A DNA stretch of 64,000 bases from an uncultured Alphaproteobacteria bacterium (lineage in GTDB: Bacteria; Pseudomonadota; Alphaproteobacteria; UBA6615): assembly GCA_943787745.1 (NCBI GenBank), contig CALSNJ010000001.1, positions 248,001 through 312,000 of the forward strand, read 5' to 3'. The position numbers were made by a program, and so were the translations under genes. Positions 8,522-16,949 of the stretch are shown piece after piece; position 1 is the stretch's first letter, and every line of letters starts with the position of its first letter. The notes below the pieces were generated by a model, which was not told where the DNA came from, ran no database searches, and saw nothing but the letters and a program-made list of their open reading frames with translations.

Positions 8522-9763
8522 TCAGGCCGGTGACAGTCGGAACTGGCCGACGGAGATCGTCTGTGCGCGGAACCCGGCCTCGCAGTAGCAGAGATAGTAT
8601 CGCCATAGCCGTCGGAAGCGTTCATCAAAACCCAATGGGACGATACCCGGCCAGGCAGCTTCGAAGGATTCGCGCCAACGCTTGAGTGTTTCGGCGTAGT
8701 CGCCACCGAACATTTTTGCATCATCGAGCTTGAGGCCCACCTTGCGTGCAGACTGTGTAAACGCCTCGACCGAGGGCAGCATCCCGCCGGGGAAAACCCG
8801 CATCTGGATGAAATCCGGGTTGCGCCGGTAGGCGTCAAAACGGTCATGCTCAATCGTGATGACCTGCAGGCCTGCGAGCCCACCCGGACGCAAGCGATTG
8901 GACAGGCTTTGGAAAAAGACCGGCCAGTACTCTTCGCCGACCGCTTCGAACATCTCGATGGATGCGATTTTGTCGAATTGGCCGGTCACATCGCGATAGT
9001 CCTGCAACCGGATTTCAATACGATCGGAAAGGCCGGCTTCTGCAACTTTCTCGCGTGCCCATTCAGCCTGAGACGGTGAAACGGTCAGGGCCGTAACGCG
9101 ACAGCCGTATCGGGAGGCGATATGAATCGCAAACGCCCCCCAGCCGCATCCGATCTCAAGGACATGGTCTCCAGGTTGCAGGTCGAGCATGCGTGCCAGA
9201 CTGTCGAATTTATTGCCTTGTGCAGCGGTCAGGCTTTCGTCCGAACCTTCAAAACATGCTGAAGAATAGGTCATGCTCGGATCGAGCCACTGCGCATAGA
9301 AGCTGTTTCCCAAATCATAATGGGCGGCGATATTTCGACGGCTGCCTGCCCGGGAGTTGGCCCGTCGCTTGTGGCGAAAGCGCGTCAGAGCGCGAAAGAC
9401 GCTCATGGGTGTGATCCCGCGATCAAAGTCGTCCAGATCCACGTTGAGAGCGCAAAGCTCGATGACGGAGGTCAGGTCGTCAGAGTCCCAATCCCCGTCG
9501 ACATAGGAATCAGCCAGCCCGAGAGATCCGCCGAGCATCGCCCGACGGGCCGCGCGGGTGTGTTTGACGAGAACATGCCCATCGGGTCCCGGTTGCGAGC
9601 CGGCAGCTTCCACAATTGTGCCGCCGGGGAGTTCGATGGCCAGTTCTCCATGTTCGAGACTGGCGGTCAGTCGGTTCACCAGAGTGCGCACCGCGCGGTG
9701 CGAGATTGTCTCTGAAGTGGCCAATTTTCGGGATGACGTATCAGTCTGTGCGAACTCGGACAT
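8522..9763 (-). CDS. cfa: Cyclopropane-fatty-acyl-phospholipid synthase family methyltransferase
   Basis: A 413-residue SAM-dependent lipid methyltransferase. Motif I is VLEIGCGWGAFAIH; the upstream YDLGNSFYAQWLDPSMTYS and downstream IEMFEAVGEEYWPVFF are family signatures, as is GGLAGLQVITIEHDRF. Such enzymes add a methylene or methyl to unsaturated acyl chains in the membrane. It is third in an operon, overlapping the DUF1365 gene by 23 bases. In Rhodobacter sphaeroides, relatives in the RpoE-ChrR regulon work on unusual methylated fatty acids, so the product here may be a methylated rather than cyclopropane lipid. Confidence 0.92.
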   Translation of the reverse strand: MSEFAQTDTSSRKLATSETISHRAVRTLVNRLTASLEHGELAIELPGGTIVEAAGSQPGPDGHVLVKHTRAARRAMLGGSLGLADSYVDGDWDSDDLTSVIELCALNVDLDDFDRGITPMSVFRALTRFRHKRRANSRAGSRRNIAAHYDLGNSFYAQWLDPSMTYSSACFEGSDESLTAAQGNKFDSLARMLDLQPGDHVLEIGCGWGAFAIHIASRYGCRVTALTVSPSQAEWAREKVAEAGLSDRIEIRLQDYRDVTGQFDKIASIEMFEAVGEEYWPVFFQSLSNRLRPGGLAGLQVITIEHDRFDAYRRNPDFIQMRVFPGGMLPSVEAFTQSARKVGLKLDDAKMFGGDYAETLKRWRESFEAAWPGIVPLGFDERFRRLWRYYLCYCEAGFRAQTISVGQFRLSPA

Positions 9764-10550
9764 CGGGCAGCGTTCCGGGGTTTCTTATTATCGATACAGG
9801 GTGCGCCGGTTTGGGCGGGTGACGAAATACAGGTGTACCTTTGACCCAGAGTTTAAGGGCGTCCCAGTGGATTCCAACCATAACTTTCATTGTCAGCAGT
9901 GGAAAACGGGCAAAAGTTCCGGCCAGAAATCTGTCTGTGAGCGCTGTTTGCGTACCATGGAATGTTGCGGCCAGAAGGTCTCCGTCCGAGTCACTCTCAC
10001 GGATTGCGATGCTGGCATGTGCGTCGGGACTGCGCAGTGCGATGGTGTAACGACAATTCATCGGGATGAAGGGCGAAACATAAAGCTCTTTGTCAAACTC
10101 GTGATGCACCATCTCGGTGTTTTCGCCGTCTACGGGCAGCAAATAGGTGTGGGTTTCCCGGAACGTGTTGGAAACCTCATACAGCGCGGCCTTAAAATAA
10201 CCCTCGCGATCATAGCAGTAGAAAACCGAAATCGGGTTGAACACATAGCCCAGAATGCGGGGCAGGCAGAGTAGCTTCACCCGTCCGCCGGGGATCGTGA
10301 TCCCGGCATCGGCGAGTTGGGTGTCCACCCAGTCGCGCAGGCTCGTTCCATCGCGGGGGCCATGGTCGCGCTCATGAAAGGAAAAGACGCCCCGGCGATT
10401 GTATCCAAACAGCCTGAGTTTTTGACCGAGAGAGGCGAGCTCTTCCAAATCGAACAAAAGATAAAAGACGCTGTACTTCAGGCGATGCGCGCGCGGGCGT
10501 TTGCGGGCGTGGACGACGCGTCCGACATATGCCGCTGAGTGAAGGGTCAC
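9741..10550 (-). CDS. DUF1365 family protein
   Basis: A 269-residue DUF1365 protein: N-terminal YVGRVVHARKRPRAHRLKY, FLLFDLEEL, then CLPRILGYVFNPISVFYCYD (near residue 95) and EVSNTFRETHTYLLP. The biochemical role of the family is unproven; it is nearly always next to a FAD amine-oxidase-like protein and a Cfa-like methyltransferase, as here. It begins with GTG overlapping the stop of the upstream gene (GTGA at 10547-10550), so translation is coupled. Confidence 0.88.
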   Translation of the reverse strand: MTLHSAAYVGRVVHARKRPRAHRLKYSVFYLLFDLEELASLGQKLRLFGYNRRGVFSFHERDHGPRDGTSLRDWVDTQLADAGITIPGGRVKLLCLPRILGYVFNPISVFYCYDREGYFKAALYEVSNTFRETHTYLLPVDGENTEMVHHEFDKELYVSPFIPMNCRYTIALRSPDAHASIAIRESDSDGDLLAATFHGTQTALTDRFLAGTFARFPLLTMKVMVGIHWDALKLWVKGTPVFRHPPKPAHPVSIIRNPGTLPDVRVRTD

Positions 10551-11893
10551 TGGGCTGCCAGCATGGGTTCGTCTGTGGTCAAAGACGGGATGGAAAGGCG
10601 GCTGGACGGGTCGGGCAATGACCAGGGACGCAATTCGCCGCCAAGCGCTTCACCGACGGCCAGACCTGCCTGCAAGGCATCCTCGTGAAACCCATAGCCA
10701 AAATAACTCCCGCAGAACCATGTGTTGCGGACACCCTGTAGCGACCAGAGTTCAGGTTGAGCGCTCAGGGCTGCCGTGTCGAAGAGCGGATGCTCGTAAT
10801 CGAACGTCGCTACGCAGGTTTCGGCGCGAGGCGGTTTCAGGGGGTTGAGGGTCAGGAACACATCTTCGGTGGTCGACAGGTTTTGGAGCCGGTTGAGCCA
10901 ATAGCTCACTTCGGGCGCATTGTTATCTGTTGAAGTGTCCGCGAGGTAATTCCAGCTTGCCCAGACGGACTTCCGCTTGGGCATCAGGTCGGGATCGTGG
11001 TGCAGATATGCCTTGTTGTGCGTGTAATCAATCGCGCCAAGCAGGCTGCGTTCATCGGGCGAGGGGTCTGAGAGCATTTCAAGCGCATCATTGGCGTGTG
11101 TGGCGATCACAACGTGATCAAACCTGCGGAGCGCACCCTGTTCGTCTTCGAGTGTGACGCCCCGAGCGTCGCGCCGAATTCCGGTGATCGCGGTTTCCCG
11201 GTGAATATTGTCCCGAAATGATTCGGTCAGTTTCTCGACATAGGCGCGGCTGCCCCCGGTCACGGTGCGCCAATGTGGTCGTGCTTGCAGTTCGAGCAGG
11301 TTGTGGCTTTCAAAGAACCGGACAAAGGATTCCGCCGGATATTTCGCCATATCTTCGGCCTGCGCCGACCATATGGCGGCGCCCATCGGGAGAAGGTGAT
11401 CTCGCACAAAGTCGGGACTGTAGTGCTCGCGCTCGAGATACTGACCGAGGGTCAGGCCGAGAAGTGCACCTGCAGCAAGATCGCGCGGCGCATCGCGATA
11501 AAAACGCCGAATGTCGCGCAGCATGGACCAGAAGGAGGGGCGGAAAAGATTGCTTCGCTGACCGAACAGGCCGTTGGGGAAGTCGCTTGAATACTCCCGG
11601 CGTCCGTTATCGAGAGACACGGCAAACGACATATCGCCGGGCTGGGTATCGACACCGAAATGGTCAAATAGCGCAACGAGATTGGGGTAGTTATCCTCAT
11701 TGTAGACAATAAATCCCGTGTCTACGGGGGTTTTTTGCCCGTCGAGTGCGACGTCCACAGTGTTGGAATGGCCGCCGGTCCAATGCGCGCGTTCGAATAC
11801 AGTCACCGTGTGGTTACGGGACAACAACCAGGCTGCGGAAAGCCCGGAAATTCCGGTTCCGACAATCGCTATGTGGAGCGCGCTTTGGGTCAT
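10547..11893 (-). CDS. FAD-dependent oxidoreductase (amine-oxidase / desaturase-like)
   Basis: About 448 residues with an N-terminal Rossmann FAD site (IAIVGTGISGLSAAWLL, then VFERAHWTGGHSNT) and a C-terminal FAD-contacting segment (WFCGSYFGYGFHEDAL). The family includes membrane-lipid or carotenoid desaturases and amine oxidases. It heads the lipid-modification operon with DUF1365 and the Cfa-like enzyme. ATG at 11893 is preferred over a TTG three codons upstream; no good ribosome site precedes either. An RpoE-type promoter candidate sits 37-66 bases upstream. Confidence 0.88.
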   Translation of the reverse strand: MTQSALHIAIVGTGISGLSAAWLLSRNHTVTVFERAHWTGGHSNTVDVALDGQKTPVDTGFIVYNEDNYPNLVALFDHFGVDTQPGDMSFAVSLDNGRREYSSDFPNGLFGQRSNLFRPSFWSMLRDIRRFYRDAPRDLAAGALLGLTLGQYLEREHYSPDFVRDHLLPMGAAIWSAQAEDMAKYPAESFVRFFESHNLLELQARPHWRTVTGGSRAYVEKLTESFRDNIHRETAITGIRRDARGVTLEDEQGALRRFDHVVIATHANDALEMLSDPSPDERSLLGAIDYTHNKAYLHHDPDLMPKRKSVWASWNYLADTSTDNNAPEVSYWLNRLQNLSTTEDVFLTLNPLKPPRAETCVATFDYEHPLFDTAALSAQPELWSLQGVRNTWFCGSYFGYGFHEDALQAGLAVGEALGGELRPWSLPDPSSRLSIPSLTTDEPMLAAQ

Positions 11894-11929
11894 GTGGGTC
11901 AATGCTTCAATAAGGGAGGAAGTACGGAA

Positions 11930-11959
11930 TTGGTACGTCTTATTGCGCAGGATGGATCA
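11930..11959 (-). promoter_or_regulatory. Candidate RpoE promoter for the lipid-modification operon
   Basis: Read on the minus strand: TGATCC (11959-11954), 18 bases, TACCAA (11935-11930). The predicted start is about 30 bases before the ATG at 11893. It is back to back with the rpoE promoter in one intergenic region, as expected for an autoregulated sigma factor beside its targets. Confidence 0.6.
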
Positions 11960-12012
11960 CGCAGGCCGTATTCGGTTGGACTGAAAATAATTGAGGACTT
12001 GAACAAAAGTGG

Positions 12013-12042
12013 TGATCCGTGTTGCTTGTAGGTGCGTAGCAA
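12013..12042 (+). promoter_or_regulatory. Candidate autoregulatory RpoE promoter
   Basis: TGATCC (12013-12018), 18-base spacer, TAGCAA (12037-12042). The same arrangement appears before the two neighbouring transcription units. Transcription from it would begin near 12049, which argues that rpoE translation starts further downstream than the first ATG of the frame. Confidence 0.62.
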
Positions 12043-12048
12043 TCACAA

Positions 12049-12723
12049 ATGATTTCTACGTTGGCCATACCCCGTGTATCTGTGACCCCGGCGCGCCGGG
12101 ATTCGTCGCGTGCCGGGCGTCCATATCACCGTAAGCGGTTGGAAGTATTGCAGAACGAAGAGCCGTCCTCCCAGAACGATAAACAGCCGGACTGGAGTGC
12201 GGTCCTTTGTGCTGTGGCAGAACAGGATCGCGCGGCGTTTTCCGCACTGTTTGCCCATTTTGCACCGCGCGTGAAGTCTTACATGCTGCGCCTCGGTTCT
12301 GACAACACGCACGCTGAGGAGCTCGCTCAGGAAGCGCTGGCAACGGTTTGGCGGAAAGCCGACAGATATGACCCCAGCCGTGCGGCTGCTTCCACCTGGA
12401 TTTTCACTATTGCTCGTAACTTGCGGATCGATGCATTTCGACGCCGCAATCATCCCGAGCTCGACCCCAATGATCCTGCGCTTGTGCCCGATCAGCCGGT
12501 GAGCGCTGACACGGTCGTAGAGCAGAAACAGGACGCCGTTCGGATTCGCGAGGCACTTGCCGAGTTGCCTGAAGAGCAGCGTGAGGTCCTGAAGCTGTCC
12601 TTCTTTGATGACCAGACCCATACCGAAATTTCAGAAACCCTGGGGATTCCCCTGGGCACCGTCAAATCACGTATCCGGCTTGGCTTCGGGCGTATCCGGA
12701 CAACGCTTGAAGATGAAGAGTGA
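12049..12723 (+). CDS. rpoE: RNA polymerase ECF sigma factor, RpoE (ECF11) type
   Basis: Sigma-70 region 2 (FSALFAHFAPRVKSYMLRLG through WIFTIARNLRIDAFRRR) and region 4 (LPEEQREVLKLSFFDDQTHTEIS, then IPLGTVKSRIRLGFGRIR) are complete. It directs polymerase to stress promoters when released by ChrR, encoded 10 bases downstream. The maximal frame starts at ATG 12049, but residues 1-40 have no family counterpart and the promoter candidate would place the transcript start there. TTG at 12139 or 12148 is a more likely start. In Rhodobacter this pair answers singlet oxygen. Confidence 0.93.
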   Translation: MISTLAIPRVSVTPARRDSSRAGRPYHRKRLEVLQNEEPSSQNDKQPDWSAVLCAVAEQDRAAFSALFAHFAPRVKSYMLRLGSDNTHAEELAQEALATVWRKADRYDPSRAAASTWIFTIARNLRIDAFRRRNHPELDPNDPALVPDQPVSADTVVEQKQDAVRIREALAELPEEQREVLKLSFFDDQTHTEISETLGIPLGTVKSRIRLGFGRIRTTLEDEE

Positions 12724-12733
12724 GTTATTGATC

Positions 12734-13393
12734 ATGAGCATCCAGCATCATCCAGACGACGAACTTCTTGTGTCCTACGCCTCCGGCGAACTTCCGGAAG
12801 CCTGGTCCGTTCTCGTGGCGACCCATACGGCCCTTTGTACCGATTGCCGAGGCAAGGTTCGCGCGGCTGAAGCTGTCGGTGGTGCCCTTGTTTCCGATGC
12901 GGCACCGGTCGAAATGGATGCCGGTGCCTTCGAGGCCACGATGGCGCGTGTGGCCGCACAACCTGATGAACCTGCTGTCACGCCCGTCACCACGGTGGGG
13001 GTCGCCAAGCCGGTTCTGCCGCAGCCTCTGCGCGACTACGCCGGGGGTGACCTCAACAGCCTGAAATGGCGTCGTCTGGGACATGGGGCTTATCACGTCC
13101 CACTTGTGACGGGCCGTGGTGCCCCGACGGCACGTCTGATCCGAATCCCGGCAGGGCGTCCCGTGCCTGAACACGGCCATAACGGGCTTGAGCTGACCAT
13201 GGTGCTGCAGGGCAGTTTTGTGGATGGCGGCACGCGATTTGGTGCCGGGGACGTCGAAATCGCGGATTCTGATCTCGAGCATCAGCCGATGGCAGAGCCC
13301 GGGCAGGATTGCATCTGTCTGGCCGTCACCGACGCGCCGCTGCGGTTCCGCGGCGCGTTCGCCCGGATGGTGCAGCCGTTTATCGGCATCTGA
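12734..13393 (+). CDS. chrR: ChrR-type zinc anti-sigma factor with cupin domain
   Basis: A 219-residue anti-sigma factor. The N-terminal zinc site matches ChrR residue for residue: His6, His31, Cys35 and Cys38 (HTALCTDC). It holds RpoE inactive in the cytoplasm. The C-terminal cupin domain (PVPEHGHNGLELTMVLQGSF, later DLEHQP) has metal-binding His/Glu residues and, in the family, is needed for the singlet-oxygen response. The gene is 10 bases after rpoE. The ATG at 12734 follows a weak GAGTTATTG stretch. Confidence 0.95.
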   Translation: MSIQHHPDDELLVSYASGELPEAWSVLVATHTALCTDCRGKVRAAEAVGGALVSDAAPVEMDAGAFEATMARVAAQPDEPAVTPVTTVGVAKPVLPQPLRDYAGGDLNSLKWRRLGHGAYHVPLVTGRGAPTARLIRIPAGRPVPEHGHNGLELTMVLQGSFVDGGTRFGAGDVEIADSDLEHQPMAEPGQDCICLAVTDAPLRFRGAFARMVQPFIGI

Positions 13394-13478
13394 GAAGGTT
13401 TCATCTTTTCCCGTATATGACGTGCACGCTGGCGCTCGGAGCAACTGGGCGCTAATTAGAAGCAGTTGCTTCGTGTGC

Positions 13479-13555
13479 GCGCTCGTAGCTCAGTAGGATA
13501 GAGCGCGGGATTCCTAATCCCGAGGTCGCAGGTTCGAATCCTGCCGGGCGCACCA
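13479..13555 (+). tRNA. tRNA-Arg (anticodon CCU)
   Basis: A full 77-base cloverleaf: acceptor GCGCUCG pairs with CGGGCGC (one U-G), D-arm GCTCAG...GAGC, anticodon stem CGGGA/TCCCG around loop TTCCTAA (anticodon CCT, reading AGG), T-arm with GGTTCGAATCC, and encoded CCA (13553-13555). It stands alone between chrR and the convergent MFS gene. Confidence 0.96.
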
Positions 13556-13566
13556 CGGATTTTTCG

Positions 13567-14865
13567 TCAGATGGTTGCGTCCCCGTCACGCGGGTATCGC
13601 CAGATGATCGCAATCGCGACCAGCTTGAAGACCACCGGCAGCAGGCCGTAAAGCGCGGCGAGGACCAGCAGGGAATCGGCGCTGTTGGTTTCTGTGCCCG
13701 CCTCAAATCCTGAAAACTGGAGGAGCGGAAAGGCGATCCCGACGCCGACCGCCAAGGGCACTTTTGTGGCCACGCCCCAAAGCCCGAACAGGGTTCCCGC
13801 GCGCCCGGTCTCCGCGCCACGTGCCTGGGCATCCATATCGACCACATCGGCCTGCATGGAGGGCGGCATCACCAGCTCTGCACCGAGCGGCAACCCGGTA
13901 AACACGCAGATCGCAATGAACCATCCCAGATCACCATTGCCGAGAAGCACCGTCGGCCAGAAGCCGGCGGCGGCCATGGCCATGGCGATGATCCATGTTT
14001 TGCGTTTGCCGATACGGCGGCTGATCGCGAGCCAGACCGGCAAGCCAAGAATGGCGCTCGCGAAATAGATGATCAGCAGGATCCACGTCCAGTCGGCGCG
14101 CCCCAGAATGTGTTCGGCATAGAGCAGGAACAGCGTGGCGGGCAGGCCGTAGGCGATGCCGTTGATGAAATACGCGGAAACGAGCAGTCGGAACGGACGA
14201 TTTTGGAAGAGTGTGGCATAGGCCTGCCATCCACCCCCGGACTGTTTCTGACGAACCGGTGGATCGGGAAGCCGTATGACAGCCAGCGCGACGGTTAGCG
14301 GGATTAGCAAAAGCAAGGCCCAGGCCGTGCCGCTCACGATCCCGGCGCGCGACAGGCCAACCCCAGCGGGCAGGGCGATCGCGATAAGCGTGCCGACAAC
14401 AATGGCGACTTCGCGCGCGGCGGCGATGCCGCTGCGTTCATGGGAATGCGGAGAGAGTTCAGCCGCCCACGCCGTATAGGGCAGCATGATCATGGTGCCG
14501 CCGAGATAAAGCGCGATTGTCGCCACAAGGAGATAGCTCGCGGAGACCTGCTCGGGCGGCAGGAACAGCGCCCAGGCGCCAATTACGGCGACCGGGGTTC
14601 CGAGCACAAGCCAGGGCCGACGGCGACCGAAACGCGAGGTGGTTCGGTCCGAAAGCACGCCGACCAGCGGGTCGGTGACCACATCCCAGATGCGTGCAAA
14701 AAACAGGATGCCGCCGACGGTTGCCAATCCCAGACCCAGGTCATCGGCGTAGAACGTGGGGATGATGACGAAGAGCGGCAGCAGCAGCACTGCCAGTGGC
14801 AGGCCCGGCAGGCCATAGGCAATCAGCTGACCTGTCGTCAGCGCGCGTTCGGGCCGTGCGGTCAT
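13567..14865 (-). CDS. MFS transporter, GPH (glycoside-pentoside-hexuronide) type
   Basis: A 432-residue, 12-segment inner membrane transporter. The N-terminal ARIWDVVTDPLVGVLSDRTTSRFGRRRPWLV is the diagnostic GPH/MFS_2 loop, which couples sugar or related solute uptake to cations. Membrane segments are evenly spaced to the C-terminus. It is followed 17 bases upstream (in transcription order) by the DUF6134 gene, so the two probably share a transcript. The transported solute is not evident. Confidence 0.87.
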   Translation of the reverse strand: MTARPERALTTGQLIAYGLPGLPLAVLLLPLFVIIPTFYADDLGLGLATVGGILFFARIWDVVTDPLVGVLSDRTTSRFGRRRPWLVLGTPVAVIGAWALFLPPEQVSASYLLVATIALYLGGTMIMLPYTAWAAELSPHSHERSGIAAAREVAIVVGTLIAIALPAGVGLSRAGIVSGTAWALLLLIPLTVALAVIRLPDPPVRQKQSGGGWQAYATLFQNRPFRLLVSAYFINGIAYGLPATLFLLYAEHILGRADWTWILLIIYFASAILGLPVWLAISRRIGKRKTWIIAMAMAAAGFWPTVLLGNGDLGWFIAICVFTGLPLGAELVMPPSMQADVVDMDAQARGAETGRAGTLFGLWGVATKVPLAVGVGIAFPLLQFSGFEAGTETNSADSLLVLAALYGLLPVVFKLVAIAIIWRYPRDGDATI

Positions 14866-14882
14866 GATGTTGTTCTGTGCCG

Positions 14883-15590
14883 TTAGTTTCGCGCTGTCAG
14901 GTTCGGCATGACTGCTGCCACCGGCAGCAGGCCGTTTCGCTCGATCAGGCGATAGGTGACATCTGAGCCCCGGGCGTCAAAGGCCAGACTCACCAGAATA
15001 CCGGCATCGTCATACCAGAGTTCGATTTCGAGATCGCCGTCCATCCGGTAGCGGGTTGCGGCAATCGGACCATCGGGTCCGGGGACGGTTTCGCGCCCGA
15101 CTTCCTGGACAGAGACCTCCAGCATTTCGCCGGTCTGGGAGTTGATCAGGCGGTTTTGCGTGACCGTGGAGACCATCCAGTAGGTCGTGGGCATGAGATT
15201 GCGTGCTGCGGTGTAGCTTTCAACGCTGTCTGTCACCACCTGCAGCTGCTCGATTGTGAGATCAATGGCAACGTCATGGCGTTCACCATTGTCGTCAGTT
15301 GTGCTGCGCATGCGCTGGAGAACGCCGTCGCGCCAAATACTCGCATTGCGGTGGGTGTAATCAAAAACCGTGAACGGTCCGAATTTGACCGCGAGATCAA
15401 TGGCGATCCCGATTTCAAGCGCCGCATCGGGTGTGCGATTGAAGGTCAGGGTGTGTTCGCCGATGGGCTTGTCGTCCAGTGCAACTTCAAATTTCAGGAG
15501 GCCGGGTGTGTTCCCGGAGGCGATCGCACCCTGCGTGAAGGCCATACAGAAGAAAGCGGCGGCGATTGCGCCTGCGCGAAACTGAATCAT
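14883..15590 (-). CDS. DUF6134 family secreted protein
   Basis: A 235-residue exported protein with signal peptide (IAAAFFCMAFTQGAIA) and a beta-rich body typical of DUF6134: LLKFEVALDDKPIGEHTLTF, YTHRNASIWRDGVLQRMRSTTDDNGE, then DLEIELWYDDAGILVSLAFDARGSDVTYRL. No catalytic motif is recognised. It precedes the GPH transporter gene by 17 bases. The function of the family is unknown. Confidence 0.75.
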   Translation of the reverse strand: MIQFRAGAIAAAFFCMAFTQGAIASGNTPGLLKFEVALDDKPIGEHTLTFNRTPDAALEIGIAIDLAVKFGPFTVFDYTHRNASIWRDGVLQRMRSTTDDNGERHDVAIDLTIEQLQVVTDSVESYTAARNLMPTTYWMVSTVTQNRLINSQTGEMLEVSVQEVGRETVPGPDGPIAATRYRMDGDLEIELWYDDAGILVSLAFDARGSDVTYRLIERNGLLPVAAVMPNLTARN

Positions 15591-15674
15591 GACGTGAACC
15601 GTCCCCGGTGCTTTTCAGACGTCTATACGGTCTCTGGATTGCGCCAGATCACACCCAAACATCAGAAAACCCAG

Positions 15675-16274
15675 CTATTCGGGCGTGCCCGTCCAGCGCT
15701 TCGACAGGCTGTGATCGATGGCATAGAGGTCCAGCACCCGGCCGATCGTGTGGTCCACCATGTCTTCGATCGATTCAGGTTTTGGGTAGAAGGCCGGCAT
15801 GGGTGGCATCACGATGGCACCGATCTCAGATGCCTGAGTCAGGGTGCGCAGATGGCCGGTGTGAAGAGGGCTTTCACGGACCATCAACACCAGTCGTCGG
15901 CGTTCCTTAAGGGTGACATCAGCTGCACGTGTAAGGAGGGTCTGCGTGGCGCCGTAGGCGATCTCTGCAGCGGATTTCACGGCACAGGGCGCCACCACCA
16001 TGCCCAGTGTCAGCATGGAACCAGAAGATATGGCGGCTCCCACATCGCTGGGGTTGTAGACATGGTCGGCCAGCGCATAGAGGTCGTCGCGGGACAGATT
16101 GGTTTCGTAGTTGAGTGTCATCAAACCCGGGCGGCTGACCACAAGATGGGTTTCGACATCCGTGTCTTGCAACACTTCGAGCAAGCGAATTCCATATGTG
16201 ATTCCGGTGGCCCCGGAGATGCCGACGATCAGGCGTTTGGGTTCGCCGGGTGGGTAGTATGGGTTTTCATTCAT
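15675..16274 (-). CDS. ubiX: UbiX-family flavin prenyltransferase
   Basis: A 199-residue flavoprotein: N-terminal VGISGATGITYGIRLLEVL FMN site, SSGSMLTLGMVVAPC mid-section, then RRLVLMVRESPLHTGHLRTLTQASEIGAIVMPPMPAFY with the conserved active-site Glu/His/Tyr region. UbiX makes the prenylated FMN cofactor of UbiD-type decarboxylases. No ubiD lies in the window. The mid-section (NLSRDDLYALADHVYNPSDVGAAI) matches the family's D-I-x-A pattern closely enough for a full-length assignment. Confidence 0.88.
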   Translation of the reverse strand: MNENPYYPPGEPKRLIVGISGATGITYGIRLLEVLQDTDVETHLVVSRPGLMTLNYETNLSRDDLYALADHVYNPSDVGAAISSGSMLTLGMVVAPCAVKSAAEIAYGATQTLLTRAADVTLKERRRLVLMVRESPLHTGHLRTLTQASEIGAIVMPPMPAFYPKPESIEDMVDHTIGRVLDLYAIDHSLSKRWTGTPE

Positions 16275-16302
16275 GTCGTTGCGGTTCTAACCGATGCCGG
16301 TG

Positions 16303-16521
16303 TCAGTCGCCACGCGCCAAAGCGCGCACTTCGTTGTCTTCGGGGAACCGATGGGTTTCGAGCTTTGAATAAAGCACCGCACCCCCACGAGTGATCTCGA
16401 ACGAACCGGTTCGGCCCGGAGCGATCTCAACGGTTTCACCTTTTTCTACAAGCAGGTCTCTCGCACGGAGCGCACGCGGCTCGTAGTTTCAAATTTTGCA
16501 GAATTCGATGTGTATGGTCAT
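16303..16521 (-). CDS. SelW/Rdx-family selenoprotein with in-frame UGA (Sec11)
   Basis: Reading through TGA at 16489-16491 gives a 72-residue protein of the SelW/SelT/Rdx thioredoxin-like family: IEFCKI-U-NYEPRALRARDLL, then VEIAPGRTGSFEITRGGAVLYSK and RFPED near the C-terminus. Sec falls at the second position of the family's CxxC (Cys8-x-x-Sec11), as in SelW. A hairpin follows the UGA. The last stop is a second TGA after ARGD. The window also holds tRNA-Sec and SelD. Family role: small selenium-dependent thiol oxidoreductase. The start ATG at 16521 has no strong ribosome site. Read conventionally it would give only ten residues, so it would be missed. Confidence 0.85.
16465..16484 (-). promoter_or_regulatory. 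Candidate SECIS hairpin of the SelW-like gene
   Basis: Starting 4 bases past the UGA, ACGAGC (16484-16479) pairs with GCTCCGT (16471-16465) through six pairs with one bulged C and a 7-nt loop containing GU. Position and size agree with bacterial SECIS elements that recruit SelB, although these are loosely conserved. Confidence 0.5.
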
Positions 16522-16610
16522 GTTCGGGAATACCAATTGTCGGTGTGCGTCCATCTCATATGGTTGCAGATTGATCTAAAGCAACGCGCAAGAAGCGCGT
16601 CTTGGCTAAC

Positions 16611-16949
16611 ATGACACGCATGAAGAACATTGGACATATTCTCTTTGGCTCTTTGATAATCGCGGGAGTTTTGTTTCCTGAGCTGGCTCTGGCGCAGGAT
16701 GACAGGCAGCGCCTGCAGGGCCTCGATCTCGCCCGTGACCTGTGTTCGGGTTGCCATGTGGTGACAGAAAACCAGCGTGGTACGGCCATCGATGGGGCGC
16801 CGTCTTTCCCAATGCTCGGCCGCTCAGGGCGTTCGAATGATCATCTGCGCGTCTGGTTAAGTGAACCGCATCCGGTCATGCCACAGATGCCGCTTTCCGA
16901 AGAACAGATTGCGGCTGTGATTGCGTATATCCGGTCATTCGCGGATTAG
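16611..16949 (+). CDS. Small periplasmic c-type cytochrome
   Basis: A roughly 112-residue protein with signal peptide (IGHILFGSLIIAGVLFPELALA), one CSGCH haem-binding motif near residue 49 and a Met-containing PVMPQMPLS segment for the sixth ligand, followed by the family's C-terminal helix (EEQIAAVIAYIRSF). Class I cytochrome c, likely an electron shuttle. Start at ATG 16611 or 16620; neither has a clear ribosome site. Its stop overlaps the convergent LOG gene. Confidence 0.88.
   Translation: MTRMKNIGHILFGSLIIAGVLFPELALAQDDRQRLQGLDLARDLCSGCHVVTENQRGTAIDGAPSFPMLGRSGRSNDHLRVWLSEPHPVMPQMPLSEEQIAAVIAYIRSFAD

Noticed and set aside
11938-11959. TAAGA as the -10 for the lipid operon promoter
   Set aside because: TAAGA (minus strand, 11942-11938) lies only 11 bases from TGATCC, too close for a sigma factor; the 18-base-spaced TACCAA was preferred.
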